Shown in pieces: positions 43,092 through 51,801 of a DNA stretch of 64,000 nt. The stretch lies in contig DAOUJQ010000001.1 in the NCBI GenBank assembly GCA_034422455.1, positions 1 to 64,000 on the forward strand, read 5' to 3'. A program made the translations under genes and the position numbers. Every line of letters begins with the position of its first letter. The stretch's first letter is position 1. The stretch comes from UBA1127 sp034422455 (lineage in GTDB: Bacteria; Chloroflexota; Dehalococcoidia; Lucifugimonadales; UBA1127). The notes below the pieces were generated by a model. It did no database searches. It was not told the origin of the DNA and was given only the letters and a program-made list of their open reading frames with translations.

Positions 43092-43316
43092 TCAGCCAAG
43101 CCCGTGGTAGCCGATGACCACCTCGTTGCCCATCACGATTACGGGCGTGATGCGCTCGCCGTTGGAGAGCCGCAGCAGCTCATCCATCGCCCCGGGGACC
43201 TCGTCGATGTCGATGGCGCGGTACTCCGTCCCGTTGTCGTCCATCTCGGACATGGCCGCGTCGGAGTAGCTGCAGTCCTTTCGAGTGTAGACCAGCACGG
43301 TTGCCGTCTGAGCCAC
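43092..43316 (-). CDS. Glutaredoxin-like protein with CxxS motif
   Basis: 74 aa, thioredoxin-fold mini-redoxin (NrdH/glutaredoxin type). VLVYTRKDCSYSDAAMSEM carries a CSYS active site, so only the first Cys is present, then YRAIDIDEVPGAMDELLRLSNGERITPVIVMGNEVVIGYHG with the cis-Pro (TPVIV) and GYHG end that matches the Uxx-star family. Substrate could be a glutathione-like or mycothiol-like adduct; monothiol chemistry is expected. GTG start at 43316 after GAGGTGA. Confidence 0.8.
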   Translation of the reverse strand: MAQTATVLVYTRKDCSYSDAAMSEMDDNGTEYRAIDIDEVPGAMDELLRLSNGERITPVIVMGNEVVIGYHGLG

Positions 43317-43513
43317 GGATCACCTCGATTCACGGTGTTGCCTGCACCTATGATAACCGCCGAGGTCAAGGAAAGCGACGCCAGATGATCTCCGCGAGAC
43401 CTCCCATGCGATTGCCCACCGGCTGGCAAGAAGACCGGGAAAATCTGGGCAGGTAACCTAACAATGCACTTTTGGTAATCGACCATGCTCTGCAAGCATT
43501 TCTGGCTGTGGTG

Positions 43514-43550
43514 GCCCGATAACTGCAAAATGGGTCTGTAGTTATCGGGC
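43514..43550. repeat. Long stem-loop, unknown role
   Basis: GCCCGATAACT at 43514-43524 pairs perfectly with AGTTATCGGGC at 43540-43550; three more pairs (one wobble) extend the stem to 14 bp with a 9-nt loop AAATGGGTC. There is no T-run on either side. Confidence 0.6.
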
Positions 43551-43699
43551 GGTAAACAAAAGGTGATTGATAATGTCTCAGTCGGAAAATCGGAAAGTCC
43601 ACGCTAGAAATCTTGACGGCCTCCTCCTGGAACTGTATGCTGGCAGTACCAACCTCCATGGAGGGGGTTGGGCACTAGAAGAGAGGCGGGCCGGCTCCA

Positions 43700-43924
43700 A
43701 TGATGAACGCAGTCCCTTACGTACTTTCCTCCATGGCTGATGACCTCCTCCGCGCCACGAGGAAGTTGGAGCAGGCCACCAACGAGTCGTGGTCCACGGA
43801 TTGGGGGCAGTTCGGCTTGCGATGCCCACACAATGTCGTGGTCAACCACCTGTTTGCGCTGAACAGTTCCCTCGAGGCCGTTCGGCAGCACGTGAAGCTT
43901 CAGCATTCCCTTGCGAAGCGCTGA
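43700..43924 (+). CDS. Possible small hypothetical protein
   Basis: 74 aa (two adjacent ATGs at its start). Third-codon GC is high, like real genes here, and the product is soluble and helical (MADDLLRATRKLEQATNESW; NHLFALNSSLEAVRQHVKLQ). There is no good RBS and no recognisable family. It ends 19 bp before the HspR-like reading frame. Kept as a low-confidence gene. Confidence 0.35.
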   Translation: MMNAVPYVLSSMADDLLRATRKLEQATNESWSTDWGQFGLRCPHNVVVNHLFALNSSLEAVRQHVKLQHSLAKR

Positions 43925-44006
43925 CTGACACGATAGGATTCGCTTGATCCCGGCAACGCCGCCTGTTTTCGCGGGTAATCTGCGTTCGCCGTTGCTTGCT
44001 GAACGT

Positions 44007-44300
44007 ATGGTTGAAGATCGGAATGTAGGCAAATATCCGGTGAGTGTGGCGTCCTACCTCACTGAAGTCTCGGAGCACCGCCTTCGCGCCTTTGAGGCTG
44101 CTGGCTTGCTTGAGCCTCAGCGCACGCAAGGCGGTACCCGCATGTACTCCGACGCCGACCTGGACCTCATCCGGACTATCGCCGAGCTGGCCGACAAGGG
44201 CATCAACTACGCCGGAATTCGTGAGGTCCTGGAGATCACCCTCTCAGCCGGCAATGGCGACTCTGACGAAAACGTTGGTGAAGGCCCTGAATCCCAGTAA
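44007..44300 (+). CDS. MerR-family regulator, HspR-like
   Basis: About 97 aa. Helix-turn-helix KYPVSVASYLTEVSEHRLRAFEAAGLLEPQRTQGGTRMYSDADLDLIRTI is closest to HspR, the heat-shock repressor, rather than to metal-sensing MerR proteins, since there are no Cys residues. HspR proteins repress dnaK/clpB-type genes by binding HAIR-like inverted repeats. Start uncertain: ATG 44007, or TTG at 43944 which gives 21 extra unconserved residues. A good terminator follows. It is convergent with the YHS gene. Confidence 0.7.
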   Translation: MVEDRNVGKYPVSVASYLTEVSEHRLRAFEAAGLLEPQRTQGGTRMYSDADLDLIRTIAELADKGINYAGIREVLEITLSAGNGDSDENVGEGPESQ

Positions 44301-44322
44301 GAGGCAGAGCAGGCTCAATAGC

Positions 44323-44350
44323 GGGGCGCGGCAATTGCCGCGCCCCTTTT
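44323..44350. terminator. Strong intrinsic terminator after HspR-like gene
   Basis: Palindromic stem GGGGCGCGGCAA / TTGCCGCGCCCC (44323-44346) followed by TTTT. Palindromic, so it may also serve the convergent YHS gene. Confidence 0.85.
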
Positions 44351-44380
44351 GCACTCACTCCGCTTGGAAACTCCGTGAGA

Positions 44381-44584
44381 CTACATGTCCATCCGCTTCT
44401 CCCCTGACAGGTAGGACTCCGGCTCCTTGGAGAACGCCACCCTGCACCCGGGCCCGCAGAAGTAGTACGTGACCCCGTTGTAGTCGTGGGTGCCGCCCGG
44501 CGGCTTCTTCATGTCCACCTGCATGTGGCACACAGGGTCCTCTGCCTTGGCCGACCCGAACAGTCCTAGGAACTTTGGACTCAT
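44381..44584 (-). CDS. YHS-domain protein
   Basis: 67 aa. YHS motif: DPVCHMQVDMKKPPGGTHDYNGVTYYFCGPGCRVAFSKEPESYL. Such domains bind metal, with C-H and C-x3-C type ligands (CHM, FCGPGC), and are frequent partners or domains of copper ATPases. It lies immediately downstream of the CopA gene (32 bp), same strand, so it is probably cotranscribed and may act as a copper chaperone or sensor. GGAGGG precedes the ATG. Confidence 0.9.
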   Translation of the reverse strand: MSPKFLGLFGSAKAEDPVCHMQVDMKKPPGGTHDYNGVTYYFCGPGCRVAFSKEPESYLSGEKRMDM

Positions 44585-44616
44585 GTTGCCCTCCGTGCTC
44601 CTTGCGGGCCAATTGG

Positions 44617-47124
44617 CTACCGGGGCGGCTTGAAGCCATTCAGCCGCAACGAGTTGGCGACGACGCTTACCGAACTGATGGCCATGGCCGCTGCGGCCAG
44701 CGTGGGGTTCAGAAAACCCAGTTCTCCAAACGCAAAGTTGAGCCCGGCGGGCACGCCGTCCAGCACGGAGTTGAAGAGCGGGTAGAATGCGCCCGCCGCG
44801 ATGGGTATGAGCAGGATGTTGTAGATGAAGGCCCAGAACAGGTTCTGCCGGATGACCCGCACCGTGGAGTCGCTCAGCGCGAAGGTGGTGAGCAGTTCGC
44901 GGAGGTCTCCGCGCAGCAGCGTAATCTGGGCCGACTCGATCGCGGCGTCCGTACCGCTGCCCATGGCTATGCCCACGTCCGCCTGCGCCAGCGCCGGGGC
45001 GTCGTTGATGCCGTCGCCCACCATGGCGACAACTTTGCGCTCGTACTGGAGTTGTCTGATCTTGAGCGCCTTCTCTTCGGGGTGCACGCCCGCGATGATC
45101 CGCGTGATCCCAAGCCGGCGGCCAATCGCCTCTGCCGTGCGCTTGTTGTCGCCGCTCAGCATCACCGGTTCCATGTTCATCTGTCGTAGCCGGGAAACCA
45201 CCTCGTAGGCCTCCGGCTTCAAGGGGTCCTGCACCGCCAGAATGGCGGAGAGGTTGTCGCCGATTGCGACAAAGATAGGTGTCTTCCCGTTGGCCGCCAT
45301 GGCGCCGGCCCGCGATGCAACTGAGGTCGCGTCAACGCCTACGTCGGACATCAGCCGTCCGTTGCCGACGGCAACCCTCCGCTTGCCGACCGTCCCTACC
45401 ACGCCCGCGCCTGGGACGTACATGAAGTCCTCGGGTTCTTCCAGTTCCAGACCCCGCTCTTGCGCGGCTTCGACCAGCGTCCTGGCAAACGGGTGCTCGG
45501 ACCCGCGCTCCACTGATGCTGCCAACCGCAGGGACTCGCTCTCGCCGACGCCGAAGGACATGAGGTCCGTGAGGACGGGCCTGCCAATGGTGAGTGTCCC
45601 CGTCTTGTCGAGCACAACGACCTCGGTGGAGTGCGCCCGCTCGAGCGCCTCTACCGAGCGTATGAGTACTCCGTGCGACGCACCGATGCCTGTGCCAACG
45701 ACGATGGCCGTCGGTGTGGCGAGTCCCAGTGCGCACGGACAGGCAACGATGAGGATAGCCACGAACGTCATCAGTGCGTACGAAAGCGATGGCGTCGGCC
45801 CTAGGGCGTACCAGAGGAGGAAGGCCACAAACCCGATAATGAGCACTGCCGGCACAAAGTACGATGCCACAACGTCCACCAGCCGCTGGACGGGCGCCTT
45901 GGAGACCTGCGCCTCCTCGACCATGCGAATGATGCTCGCCAGCAGCGTCTCGGCGCCCACCTTGGCCGCGCGGAACGTAAAAGTGCCGGTGCCGTTGATG
46001 GTCGCGCCGTAGACCTGCTCGCCGGGGCCCTTCTCCACAGGGATGCTCTCGCCGGTCAGCATTGACTCGTCGACGGACGACACCCCTTCCTTGACCATGC
46101 CGTCCACAGGGATGCGTTCTCCCGGCAGCACGCGCACTATGTCGCCGACAAAGACTTGCTCCACGGGCAGGTCCACGTCTTTGCCGTGGCGGACCACCCG
46201 GGCGGTGCGCACCTGCAGGTCCATCAGACGGTTGATGGCCTCCGAGGTGCGCCGCCTGCTCGCCGCCTCGAGAAACCTGCCCACAAGGATCAGCGCGACG
46301 ATGACGGACGCAGTGTCAAAGAAGAGTGTGGTGGGCATGTTCCGGTCAATGAAGTAACCGGGGAAGAGGACGATCGCCACGCTGTACAGATAGGCCGTCC
46401 CCACGCCAATGGAAATGAGCGTGAACATGTTGGCTGTCCGGAAGCGCAGAACGCCCAGTCCGTTAACGAAAAACCCGCCGCCTGCCCAGATGATCACGGG
46501 CGTCGCCAGGGCCCAGAGCGTGTACTTGGACTGGAGAAAATCGTGCGCCCAGGGAAAAACTGATTCCATGCTGCCGATAACGACGAGGGCGCCAAGAGCC
46601 AGCGCCACGAGCATCCGGGTACGTAGGCCGCTGACCTCCTTGCCGCGGGCCTGTCTTCGGGCCTGCTCGTCCTCCGCTGATTCGGAGGCCACGCCCTCCA
46701 GGTGATAGCCGGCGTCCTCCACGGCCGTGCGCAGCGCCTCCAATGAGACCATGCCCGCAATGAAGTCCACGGATGCCTTTTCTGAAGCCAGGTTGACCCG
46801 CGTTCCCTGAACGCCGTTTACCCCGTTGATCGCGTGCTCCACGTGCATGACGCAGGAGCCGCAGGTCATGCCGCGGATGTTGAGGTTGGTGGTCTCGGTG
46901 GGCATGGTAAACCCGGCGGAGGCAACGGCCGCGCTCAGGTCATGCGGAGCAAGGGGACGGCTTGGGAATACGTCCAGCACCGCGGCGGAGGTGACGAAGT
47001 CCATCCGGACGTCCGCTACCCCCGGCACTGCACGGAGAGCTTCCCTGAGTTCATTTGCGGCATCGCTCTCCGCTAGCCCCAGGATTGGAAGGGTGACGCG
47101 GTCCAAGGCCGGTGTGCTGCTCAT
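44617..47124 (-). CDS. copA: Cu+-exporting P1B-type ATPase
   Basis: 835 aa. Two N-terminal HMA domains: the first (residues 8-72) has GLAESDA instead of GMTCxxC and cannot bind metal; the second has GMTCGSC with C88 and C91. Core: eight TM helices, metal motif CPC (IVACPCALGLATP), phosphorylation DKTGTLT, ATP-binding HPFART, hinge GDGINDAPALAQADVGIAMG. The P1B-1 signatures YN-x4-P (YNILLIP) and M-x2-SS (MAISSV) point to Cu+ (or Ag+) efflux. RBS before ATG 47124 is weak. A YHS gene follows. Confidence 0.93.
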   Translation of the reverse strand: MSSTPALDRVTLPILGLAESDAANELREALRAVPGVADVRMDFVTSAAVLDVFPSRPLAPHDLSAAVASAGFTMPTETTNLNIRGMTCGSCVMHVEHAINGVNGVQGTRVNLASEKASVDFIAGMVSLEALRTAVEDAGYHLEGVASESAEDEQARRQARGKEVSGLRTRMLVALALGALVVIGSMESVFPWAHDFLQSKYTLWALATPVIIWAGGGFFVNGLGVLRFRTANMFTLISIGVGTAYLYSVAIVLFPGYFIDRNMPTTLFFDTASVIVALILVGRFLEAASRRRTSEAINRLMDLQVRTARVVRHGKDVDLPVEQVFVGDIVRVLPGERIPVDGMVKEGVSSVDESMLTGESIPVEKGPGEQVYGATINGTGTFTFRAAKVGAETLLASIIRMVEEAQVSKAPVQRLVDVVASYFVPAVLIIGFVAFLLWYALGPTPSLSYALMTFVAILIVACPCALGLATPTAIVVGTGIGASHGVLIRSVEALERAHSTEVVVLDKTGTLTIGRPVLTDLMSFGVGESESLRLAASVERGSEHPFARTLVEAAQERGLELEEPEDFMYVPGAGVVGTVGKRRVAVGNGRLMSDVGVDATSVASRAGAMAANGKTPIFVAIGDNLSAILAVQDPLKPEAYEVVSRLRQMNMEPVMLSGDNKRTAEAIGRRLGITRIIAGVHPEEKALKIRQLQYERKVVAMVGDGINDAPALAQADVGIAMGSGTDAAIESAQITLLRGDLRELLTTFALSDSTVRVIRQNLFWAFIYNILLIPIAAGAFYPLFNSVLDGVPAGLNFAFGELGFLNPTLAAAAMAISSVSVVANSLRLNGFKPPR

Positions 47125-47430
47125 GCCTGTACTGTCCCAACGTTGGATTTAGGTGTCCGGAGTCTGGCTTGGGCCCGTGCAATTCGCGGAAGGGCCCAGT
47201 GTCAGCCATCTCCGGTAGGTGGGCTTCCCTGAGCCCAGCTACAGGATACGCCGCGCACATGGGAGCGTAAAGGGAACACCGGGTCGATGAACGTGCTGCC
47301 TCGACTCTCCGGAACCCGCTTCGTTGCAACCTCGGCAACCATCGCAGGAGTGGGTTGCGGAAGCGAAATCACTGGCAGGGGCTCTTGGCATAAGCGCGTT
47401 TCAAGTGTGGCTCATGTAGAATGGTCTCCT
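47125..47430. other. Intergenic region between copA and the TauE/SafE gene
   Basis: 306 bp, divergent promoters expected. An imperfect stem with TGGGCCC (47170) and GGGCCCA (47192) lies on the copA side. A TAGAAT (47417-47422) lies just 8 bp before the TauE start codon. No copper-box-like palindrome (ACCTTCCAGCAAGG-like) was recognised. Confidence 0.4.
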
Positions 47431-48168
47431 ATGCCGCTCGACTACACAATCCTCCTGATTGGCGTCATCATTCTCTTTGCCTCTGCCGTCAAGATCACCT
47501 TTGGCGTCGGATTTGCACTCATTGGAACTCCCCTGCTCCTGCTCGTAATGGAGCCCGACAAGGTAGTGGGCTTCATCGCGCCGCTGATCCTTTTGCAGGA
47601 CGGCATCATCCTCAGCCAGACTTGGAAGTATGTGCCGTGGCGCAGCGCGTCGATTCTGGCCGTGGCGGCTGTCGTGGTCACTCCTTTCGCTTCCTACTTC
47701 TCCACGCTTCTTGACCCGCGTGCGCTGCAGATAACCATATCCGTCATCATCATGGTCGTGGGCGTGGCGCTGTTGACGGGAGTGCGGCTCAACATCAAGC
47801 GAGAGTCGGTCGCGATGGTCGCTGCGGGCGGCGTGAGCGGCATCGTGTTCCCGCTGTCCGGCATTTCCGGCCCGCCGGTGGCGTTGCTGCTGGTGAACCA
47901 GCGATGGCCTGTGCAGACGATGCGGGGCGTCCTGGCAGCCTACCTCGTCGTGCTGGAGACCGTTGTCATCATCGTCTTCGCGTCCCTGGGCGTGATCAAC
48001 ACCGAGACTCTGCTGTCGGACCTCTTCATGCTCCCGTTCCTCGGCATGTCGGTGGTGTTGGCGGCAATCGTGCTGCGAAGGCTCAAGGCCGAGCACTACC
48101 GCAAGGCCGTGACGTTGATTGTCGTGTGCGCCTCGGTGCTTGGCCTCGTCAACATCATCGTGGGCTGA
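47431..48168 (+). CDS. TauE/SafE family membrane exporter
   Basis: 245 aa, seven to eight predicted TM helices in two halves: start YTILLIGVIILFASAVKITFGVGFALIGTPLLLLV and the second half RESVAMVAAGGVSGIVFPLSGISGPPVALLL, both containing the TauE-type G-x-G-x-x-L/P motif. Members export sulfite, sulfoacetate or other anions. The ATG at 47431 has no clear RBS, and a -10-like TAGAAT is only 8 nt upstream, so a leaderless transcript is possible. Upstream frame extension gives a non-membrane segment and is rejected. Confidence 0.87.
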   Translation: MPLDYTILLIGVIILFASAVKITFGVGFALIGTPLLLLVMEPDKVVGFIAPLILLQDGIILSQTWKYVPWRSASILAVAAVVVTPFASYFSTLLDPRALQITISVIIMVVGVALLTGVRLNIKRESVAMVAAGGVSGIVFPLSGISGPPVALLLVNQRWPVQTMRGVLAAYLVVLETVVIIVFASLGVINTETLLSDLFMLPFLGMSVVLAAIVLRRLKAEHYRKAVTLIVVCASVLGLVNIIVG

Positions 48169-48247
48169 TGCGGCAGCGCCCAAGGGCTGCACTGCCCGCG
48201 TGTTACACTGAGACTGTCACCGTCCACCATTGACAGGAGGCATGTTG

Positions 48248-50596
48248 GTGAGTCCCCGCCGCCGCAAGGAAACCGCCCTCGACCTGCCCGTGTTGGTCCG
48301 TCGCGACGTCGTCGTGTTTCCCAATGTCATGGGCCAGGTGATGGTCTTCCGCCCCCTCTTTCAGCGGGCGGTCGATGAGGCCCTGGCCGGCGACCGCCAG
48401 ATCGTCGTCGTAGGCCGTCGAAACCAGCAGGAACGCGACTTCACCCCTGACGACCTCTACGGCGTCGGCACGCTTGCCTCCGTCCAACGCATGATGCGGC
48501 TCCCTGACGGCACCGCGAGCGTGGTGTTGGAGGGCCTCCGCCGCGTCAGCATTGACCGGGTGACCATGGAAGACCCCTACTACCGCGCCGTCGTCACGCC
48601 GTTGAAGGAGGAGTCACCCGAGTCGATTGAGGCCGAGGCCACCCGGCGCGCCGTTCTCGATCTCCTCGGCGAGGCGGCCAAGCTGTCGCACCATCTCGGC
48701 GAGGAGGACTACATCGCGGCGCTGAACGCCACAAGCAACGGCGAGGTTGCCGACCAGGTGACCAACTCCCTGCAGCTCTCCGTACCGGAGGCTCAGGCCG
48801 TCCTGGAAATCCTCAATCCTGAAGAGCGCTTGGACCACGTGCACAAGGTGCTGGCGCGCGAGATGGAAGTGCTCCGCCTCCAGACCCGCATGCAGTCCGC
48901 CGTGCAGGAGGAGGTCGAGCGCACTCAGCGCGAACACATCCTCCGCGAGCACCTGCGGCTCATCCAGGACCAGCTCAAGGACGTCGACCCATCGCACAAA
49001 GAGGCCCACGACCTCCGGTCGCGGATCGAGCAGGCTGGGATGCCTGAGGACGTGGAGAAGAAGGCGATGGAGGAGCTCGACCGCTTGGGCATCATCCCCA
49101 GCATGTCCCCGGAGTCAGCGGTCCTCCGCAACTACCTCGACTGGCTCGTCACCTTGCCATGGAGCGCGGCGACAGACGACAACTTGGACACGGTCCACGC
49201 CGCTCAGGTGCTGGAGAAGAACCACTACGGCCTGAAGAAGGTCAAAGAGCGGCTCCTGGAGTACATGGCCGTGCGGAAGCTGTCCGAGGGCAAACTGCGG
49301 ACGCCCGTGCTCTGTCTGGTCGGGCCGCCTGGCGTCGGCAAGACGTCGCTGGGCCGCTCCATCGCCGAGGCGCTCGGCCGCGTCTTCGTGCGCGTCAGCC
49401 TCGGCGGCGTTCGCGACGAGGCCGAGGTGCGCGGTCACCGGCGAACGTACGTCGGCGCGCTGCCCGGCCGGCTGGTACAGGCTATGAAGCAGGCGGCCGT
49501 CGTCAACCCGGTCTTCATGCTCGACGAGCTGGACAAGATGGGCTCGGACTTCCGCGGTGACCCGTCGTCGGCGCTGCTGGAGGTGTTGGACCCTGAGCAG
49601 AACCACGCATTCAGCGACCACTATCTTGAGGTCCCCTACGACCTCTCCAAGGTGCTGTTCATCGCCACGGCCAATATCCTTGACCCCGTGATTCCCGCAC
49701 TGCGGGACCGCCTCGAAGTCATTGAACTGCCGGGGTACACGGAAGAAGAGAAAATCAACATTGCCCAGCGTTTCCTCCTGCCCAAGCAGGCGCAGGAGAA
49801 CGGTTTGGACGACCGCTCAATTCCCTGGAGCGACGAGTCGCTGCGGCAGCTCATCCGCGGCTACACCTATGAGGCCGGCGTCCGCAACCTCGAGCGGGAG
49901 ATCGGCGGCGTGCTGCGCAAGGTCGCCAAGACCGTCGCCGACGGTGGCCGGCCGCCCGCGCGGATCACGCCCGGTTACCTGGCGAAGGCCATCGGCCCCG
50001 CGCGCTACACCTGGGGCGCCGCCGAGGAGCAGGACGAGGTCGGCGTCGCGACGGGTGTCGCACGCACCGCCGTCGGCGGCGATGTCCTCTCCGTCGAGGT
50101 GAGCGTCGTCGACGGCAAGGGCGACCTCACCCTGACCGGCTCCCTCGGCGATGTCATGAAGGAGTCGGCTCAAGCGGCGCTCAGCTACGCGCGGGCGCGA
50201 TCTACCAGCTTCAAGCTGCCGCCCAAGATCTTCGAGGAGCACAACATCCACATCCACGTGCCCTCCGGCGCGGTCCCCAAGGACGGCCCCTCGGCCGGGG
50301 TCACGCTCGCGACGGCGCTCGTGTCCGCGCTCGGTCGGCGGCCCGTCCGCAAGGACGTCGCCATGACCGGCGAGGTCACGCTGCGAGGCCGGGTGTTGGA
50401 GGTCGGCGGCATCAAGGAGAAGGTGCTCGCCGCCCATCGCGCGGGCATCAAGACCTTTGTGCTCCCCAAGAAGAACAACCGCGACCTTGAGGACGTGCCG
50501 CCGCAGGTCCGCCGCACGCTCAACTTCGTGCCCGTGGAGAACATGGACGAGGTCCTCGCCGTCGCTCTCACGCCGATGCAGCAGCCGGAAGCGTAG
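48248..50596 (+). CDS. lon: ATP-dependent protease Lon
   Basis: About 782 aa, typical. Domains in order: LON substrate-binding domain (LPVLVRRDVVVFPNVMGQ), coiled-coil linker, AAA+ module with Walker A GPPGVGKT (residues 359-366) and Walker B VFMLDELDKM, and the S16 protease domain with catalytic Ser682 (PKDGPSAG) and Lys725 (GGIKEKVLAAHRAGIKT). It degrades misfolded and regulatory proteins in the cytoplasm. Start: GTG 48248, 7 nt after GGAGG; ATG 48242 and TTG 48245 lie too close to the RBS. Possible HAIR/HspR control was not seen. Confidence 0.96.
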   Translation: MSPRRRKETALDLPVLVRRDVVVFPNVMGQVMVFRPLFQRAVDEALAGDRQIVVVGRRNQQERDFTPDDLYGVGTLASVQRMMRLPDGTASVVLEGLRRVSIDRVTMEDPYYRAVVTPLKEESPESIEAEATRRAVLDLLGEAAKLSHHLGEEDYIAALNATSNGEVADQVTNSLQLSVPEAQAVLEILNPEERLDHVHKVLAREMEVLRLQTRMQSAVQEEVERTQREHILREHLRLIQDQLKDVDPSHKEAHDLRSRIEQAGMPEDVEKKAMEELDRLGIIPSMSPESAVLRNYLDWLVTLPWSAATDDNLDTVHAAQVLEKNHYGLKKVKERLLEYMAVRKLSEGKLRTPVLCLVGPPGVGKTSLGRSIAEALGRVFVRVSLGGVRDEAEVRGHRRTYVGALPGRLVQAMKQAAVVNPVFMLDELDKMGSDFRGDPSSALLEVLDPEQNHAFSDHYLEVPYDLSKVLFIATANILDPVIPALRDRLEVIELPGYTEEEKINIAQRFLLPKQAQENGLDDRSIPWSDESLRQLIRGYTYEAGVRNLEREIGGVLRKVAKTVADGGRPPARITPGYLAKAIGPARYTWGAAEEQDEVGVATGVARTAVGGDVLSVEVSVVDGKGDLTLTGSLGDVMKESAQAALSYARARSTSFKLPPKIFEEHNIHIHVPSGAVPKDGPSAGVTLATALVSALGRRPVRKDVAMTGEVTLRGRVLEVGGIKEKVLAAHRAGIKTFVLPKKNNRDLEDVPPQVRRTLNFVPVENMDEVLAVALTPMQQPEA

Positions 50597-50740
50597 GCAG
50601 GGACCACGACCGATTGTCCATCATTCTGGAGAACGCTGCCATGAACGCACAGTTGATGTGTCTGAGAGTCTATTAATGTGAGCAAACAAGCCTGACGGGG
50701 ATAGCTGTGCTGCTGGGCGGACGGGCAAATGGAGGAGCGG

Positions 50741-51202
50741 ATGTCCGGAATCGACCTAGCGTACGAATTGATACCCGCCACGTACGACTGGATGATGCAG
50801 CGCCTCAACTCCATGGAGAACCGCATACAAGCGCTCATGGTCCTTTCAGCCAGCTTCCTACTGACCGGACCTGCGTTGGTTGCTCTTGCGGTAGAAGGCA
50901 TCAGTTTTGGTTCTTTGTGGTTCTACTTGGCCCTGGCAACCGCCATCGTTAATCTGGCCACTGGAGCGGCCATGCGAATTTGGGGCGAGCTAAGGCTCCC
51001 GGGGCCCCGTGGCGTAGACAGCGGATGGCTTAGTCTTGACGACCGAGAGTTCAAATGGTCGTCAATCTGGTGGGCCCAAAGGCACTTTGAGGAGAACGAG
51101 AGGATCGTCAGGTGGAAGGGCCGAAGCGCTATATTTATGACTGTGGTTTTCCTGGCAGAGACACTGTTCCTCACGTTTTGGGGAATGGGACAGGTGAGCT
51201 AG
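50741..51202 (+). CDS. Hypothetical membrane protein, three TM helices
   Basis: 153 aa, not recognised. Cytoplasmic N-terminal helix (YELIPATYDWMMQRLNSMENRIQALM), then two TM segments (VLSASFLLTGPALVALAV and LWFYLALATAIVNLATGAAM), a 60-residue soluble loop (DDREFKWSSIWWAQRHFEENERIVRWKG) and a last TM (IFMTVVFLAETLFLTFW). This resembles the helical SMODS-associated or pore-like small membrane proteins only in layout, so no function is claimed. ATG 50741 chosen as GGAGGAG at 50731-50737 precedes it. GC is slightly lower than neighbours. Confidence 0.65.
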   Translation: MSGIDLAYELIPATYDWMMQRLNSMENRIQALMVLSASFLLTGPALVALAVEGISFGSLWFYLALATAIVNLATGAAMRIWGELRLPGPRGVDSGWLSLDDREFKWSSIWWAQRHFEENERIVRWKGRSAIFMTVVFLAETLFLTFWGMGQVS

Positions 51203-51514
51203 GTTCTTGAATCCAGGACTATACGCTCTTGACCCCTACACCAGGGTCCGGCACTCGAGGCGGCCTGGGCAGGTCGGCCAGCTTAGGATCGGGTGGAGGT
51301 GTTGGCTTTCTGGTCTCTTTATTTGCCATTGGTCGCCTCTACGTGCCCTTTGCAGTTCGCTATGTGCTATCTGCATGGTAAGGCGTAAGACTAAGCTTGT
51401 ATACCCATCATAGACGATTTACCCCATCGCTTGCGGCCCTATTGACATTCTGAGACAATTTAGCGGTGCAGGCTCGGCTTGGTTGATTGGGAGCCGGCCT
51501 GAGAGAGGTGCGAA
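51203..51514. other. Intergenic region upstream of tatA
   Basis: 312 bp without a gene. A TTGACA at 51442-51447 is a good -35 but no -10 at proper distance is clear. The rest shows nothing recognisable. Confidence 0.4.
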
Positions 51515-51727
51515 ATGTTTGGACTGTTCCGAGGCGGATTCGGCCTCCCTGAGATCCTCCTCATCCTCTTCATCGTGCTGCTCTTGTTCGGGAGCACGCG
51601 GTTGCCCGGTCTGGCCCGCTCGATGGGCTCGGCCATCAAGGAGTTCCGCAAGTCGGCCGGCAGCGCCGTCGACGAGAGCGCCCCTCCCACCACCCAGCGC
51701 CGGACGCGGTCCCGCAAGGCGTCGTAG
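51515..51727 (+). CDS. tatA: Twin-arginine translocase subunit TatA/E
   Basis: 70 aa, normal. One N-terminal TM helix (LPEILLILFIVLLLFG), the hinge STRLPGLARSMGSAIKEFRKS with the conserved F-G..LP and amphipathic helix, then a short basic tail. TatA forms the protein-conducting pore of the Tat system in the membrane; tatC is not in this window. GAGAGAGGTGCG precedes the ATG and a strong terminator follows. Confidence 0.93.
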   Translation: MFGLFRGGFGLPEILLILFIVLLLFGSTRLPGLARSMGSAIKEFRKSAGSAVDESAPPTTQRRTRSRKAS

Positions 51728-51749
51728 CAGCACATACCCGACACATCGA

Positions 51750-51775
51750 GGGCCCCGTAACCGCGGGGCCCTTTT
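51750..51775 (+). terminator. Intrinsic terminator after tatA
   Basis: GGGCCCCG at 51750-51757 pairs with CGGGGCCC at 51764-51771, followed by TTTT. Confidence 0.85.
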
Positions 51776-51801
51776 GCTTTCCCTGGCCTTTGCCCGCTTC
51801 A

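Larger units (their letters stand above)
43317..43943. other. Intergenic region with long stem-loop
   Basis: About 630 bp of lower GC with at most one weak small gene (43700-43924). Its main feature is the long inverted repeat at 43514-43550. Several minus-strand frames exist but have no RBS and unusual composition, so they are not annotated. Confidence 0.5.

Noticed and set aside
43604..44032. A 142-codon minus-strand frame
   Set aside because: Lacks an RBS and overlaps the better supported HspR-like gene.
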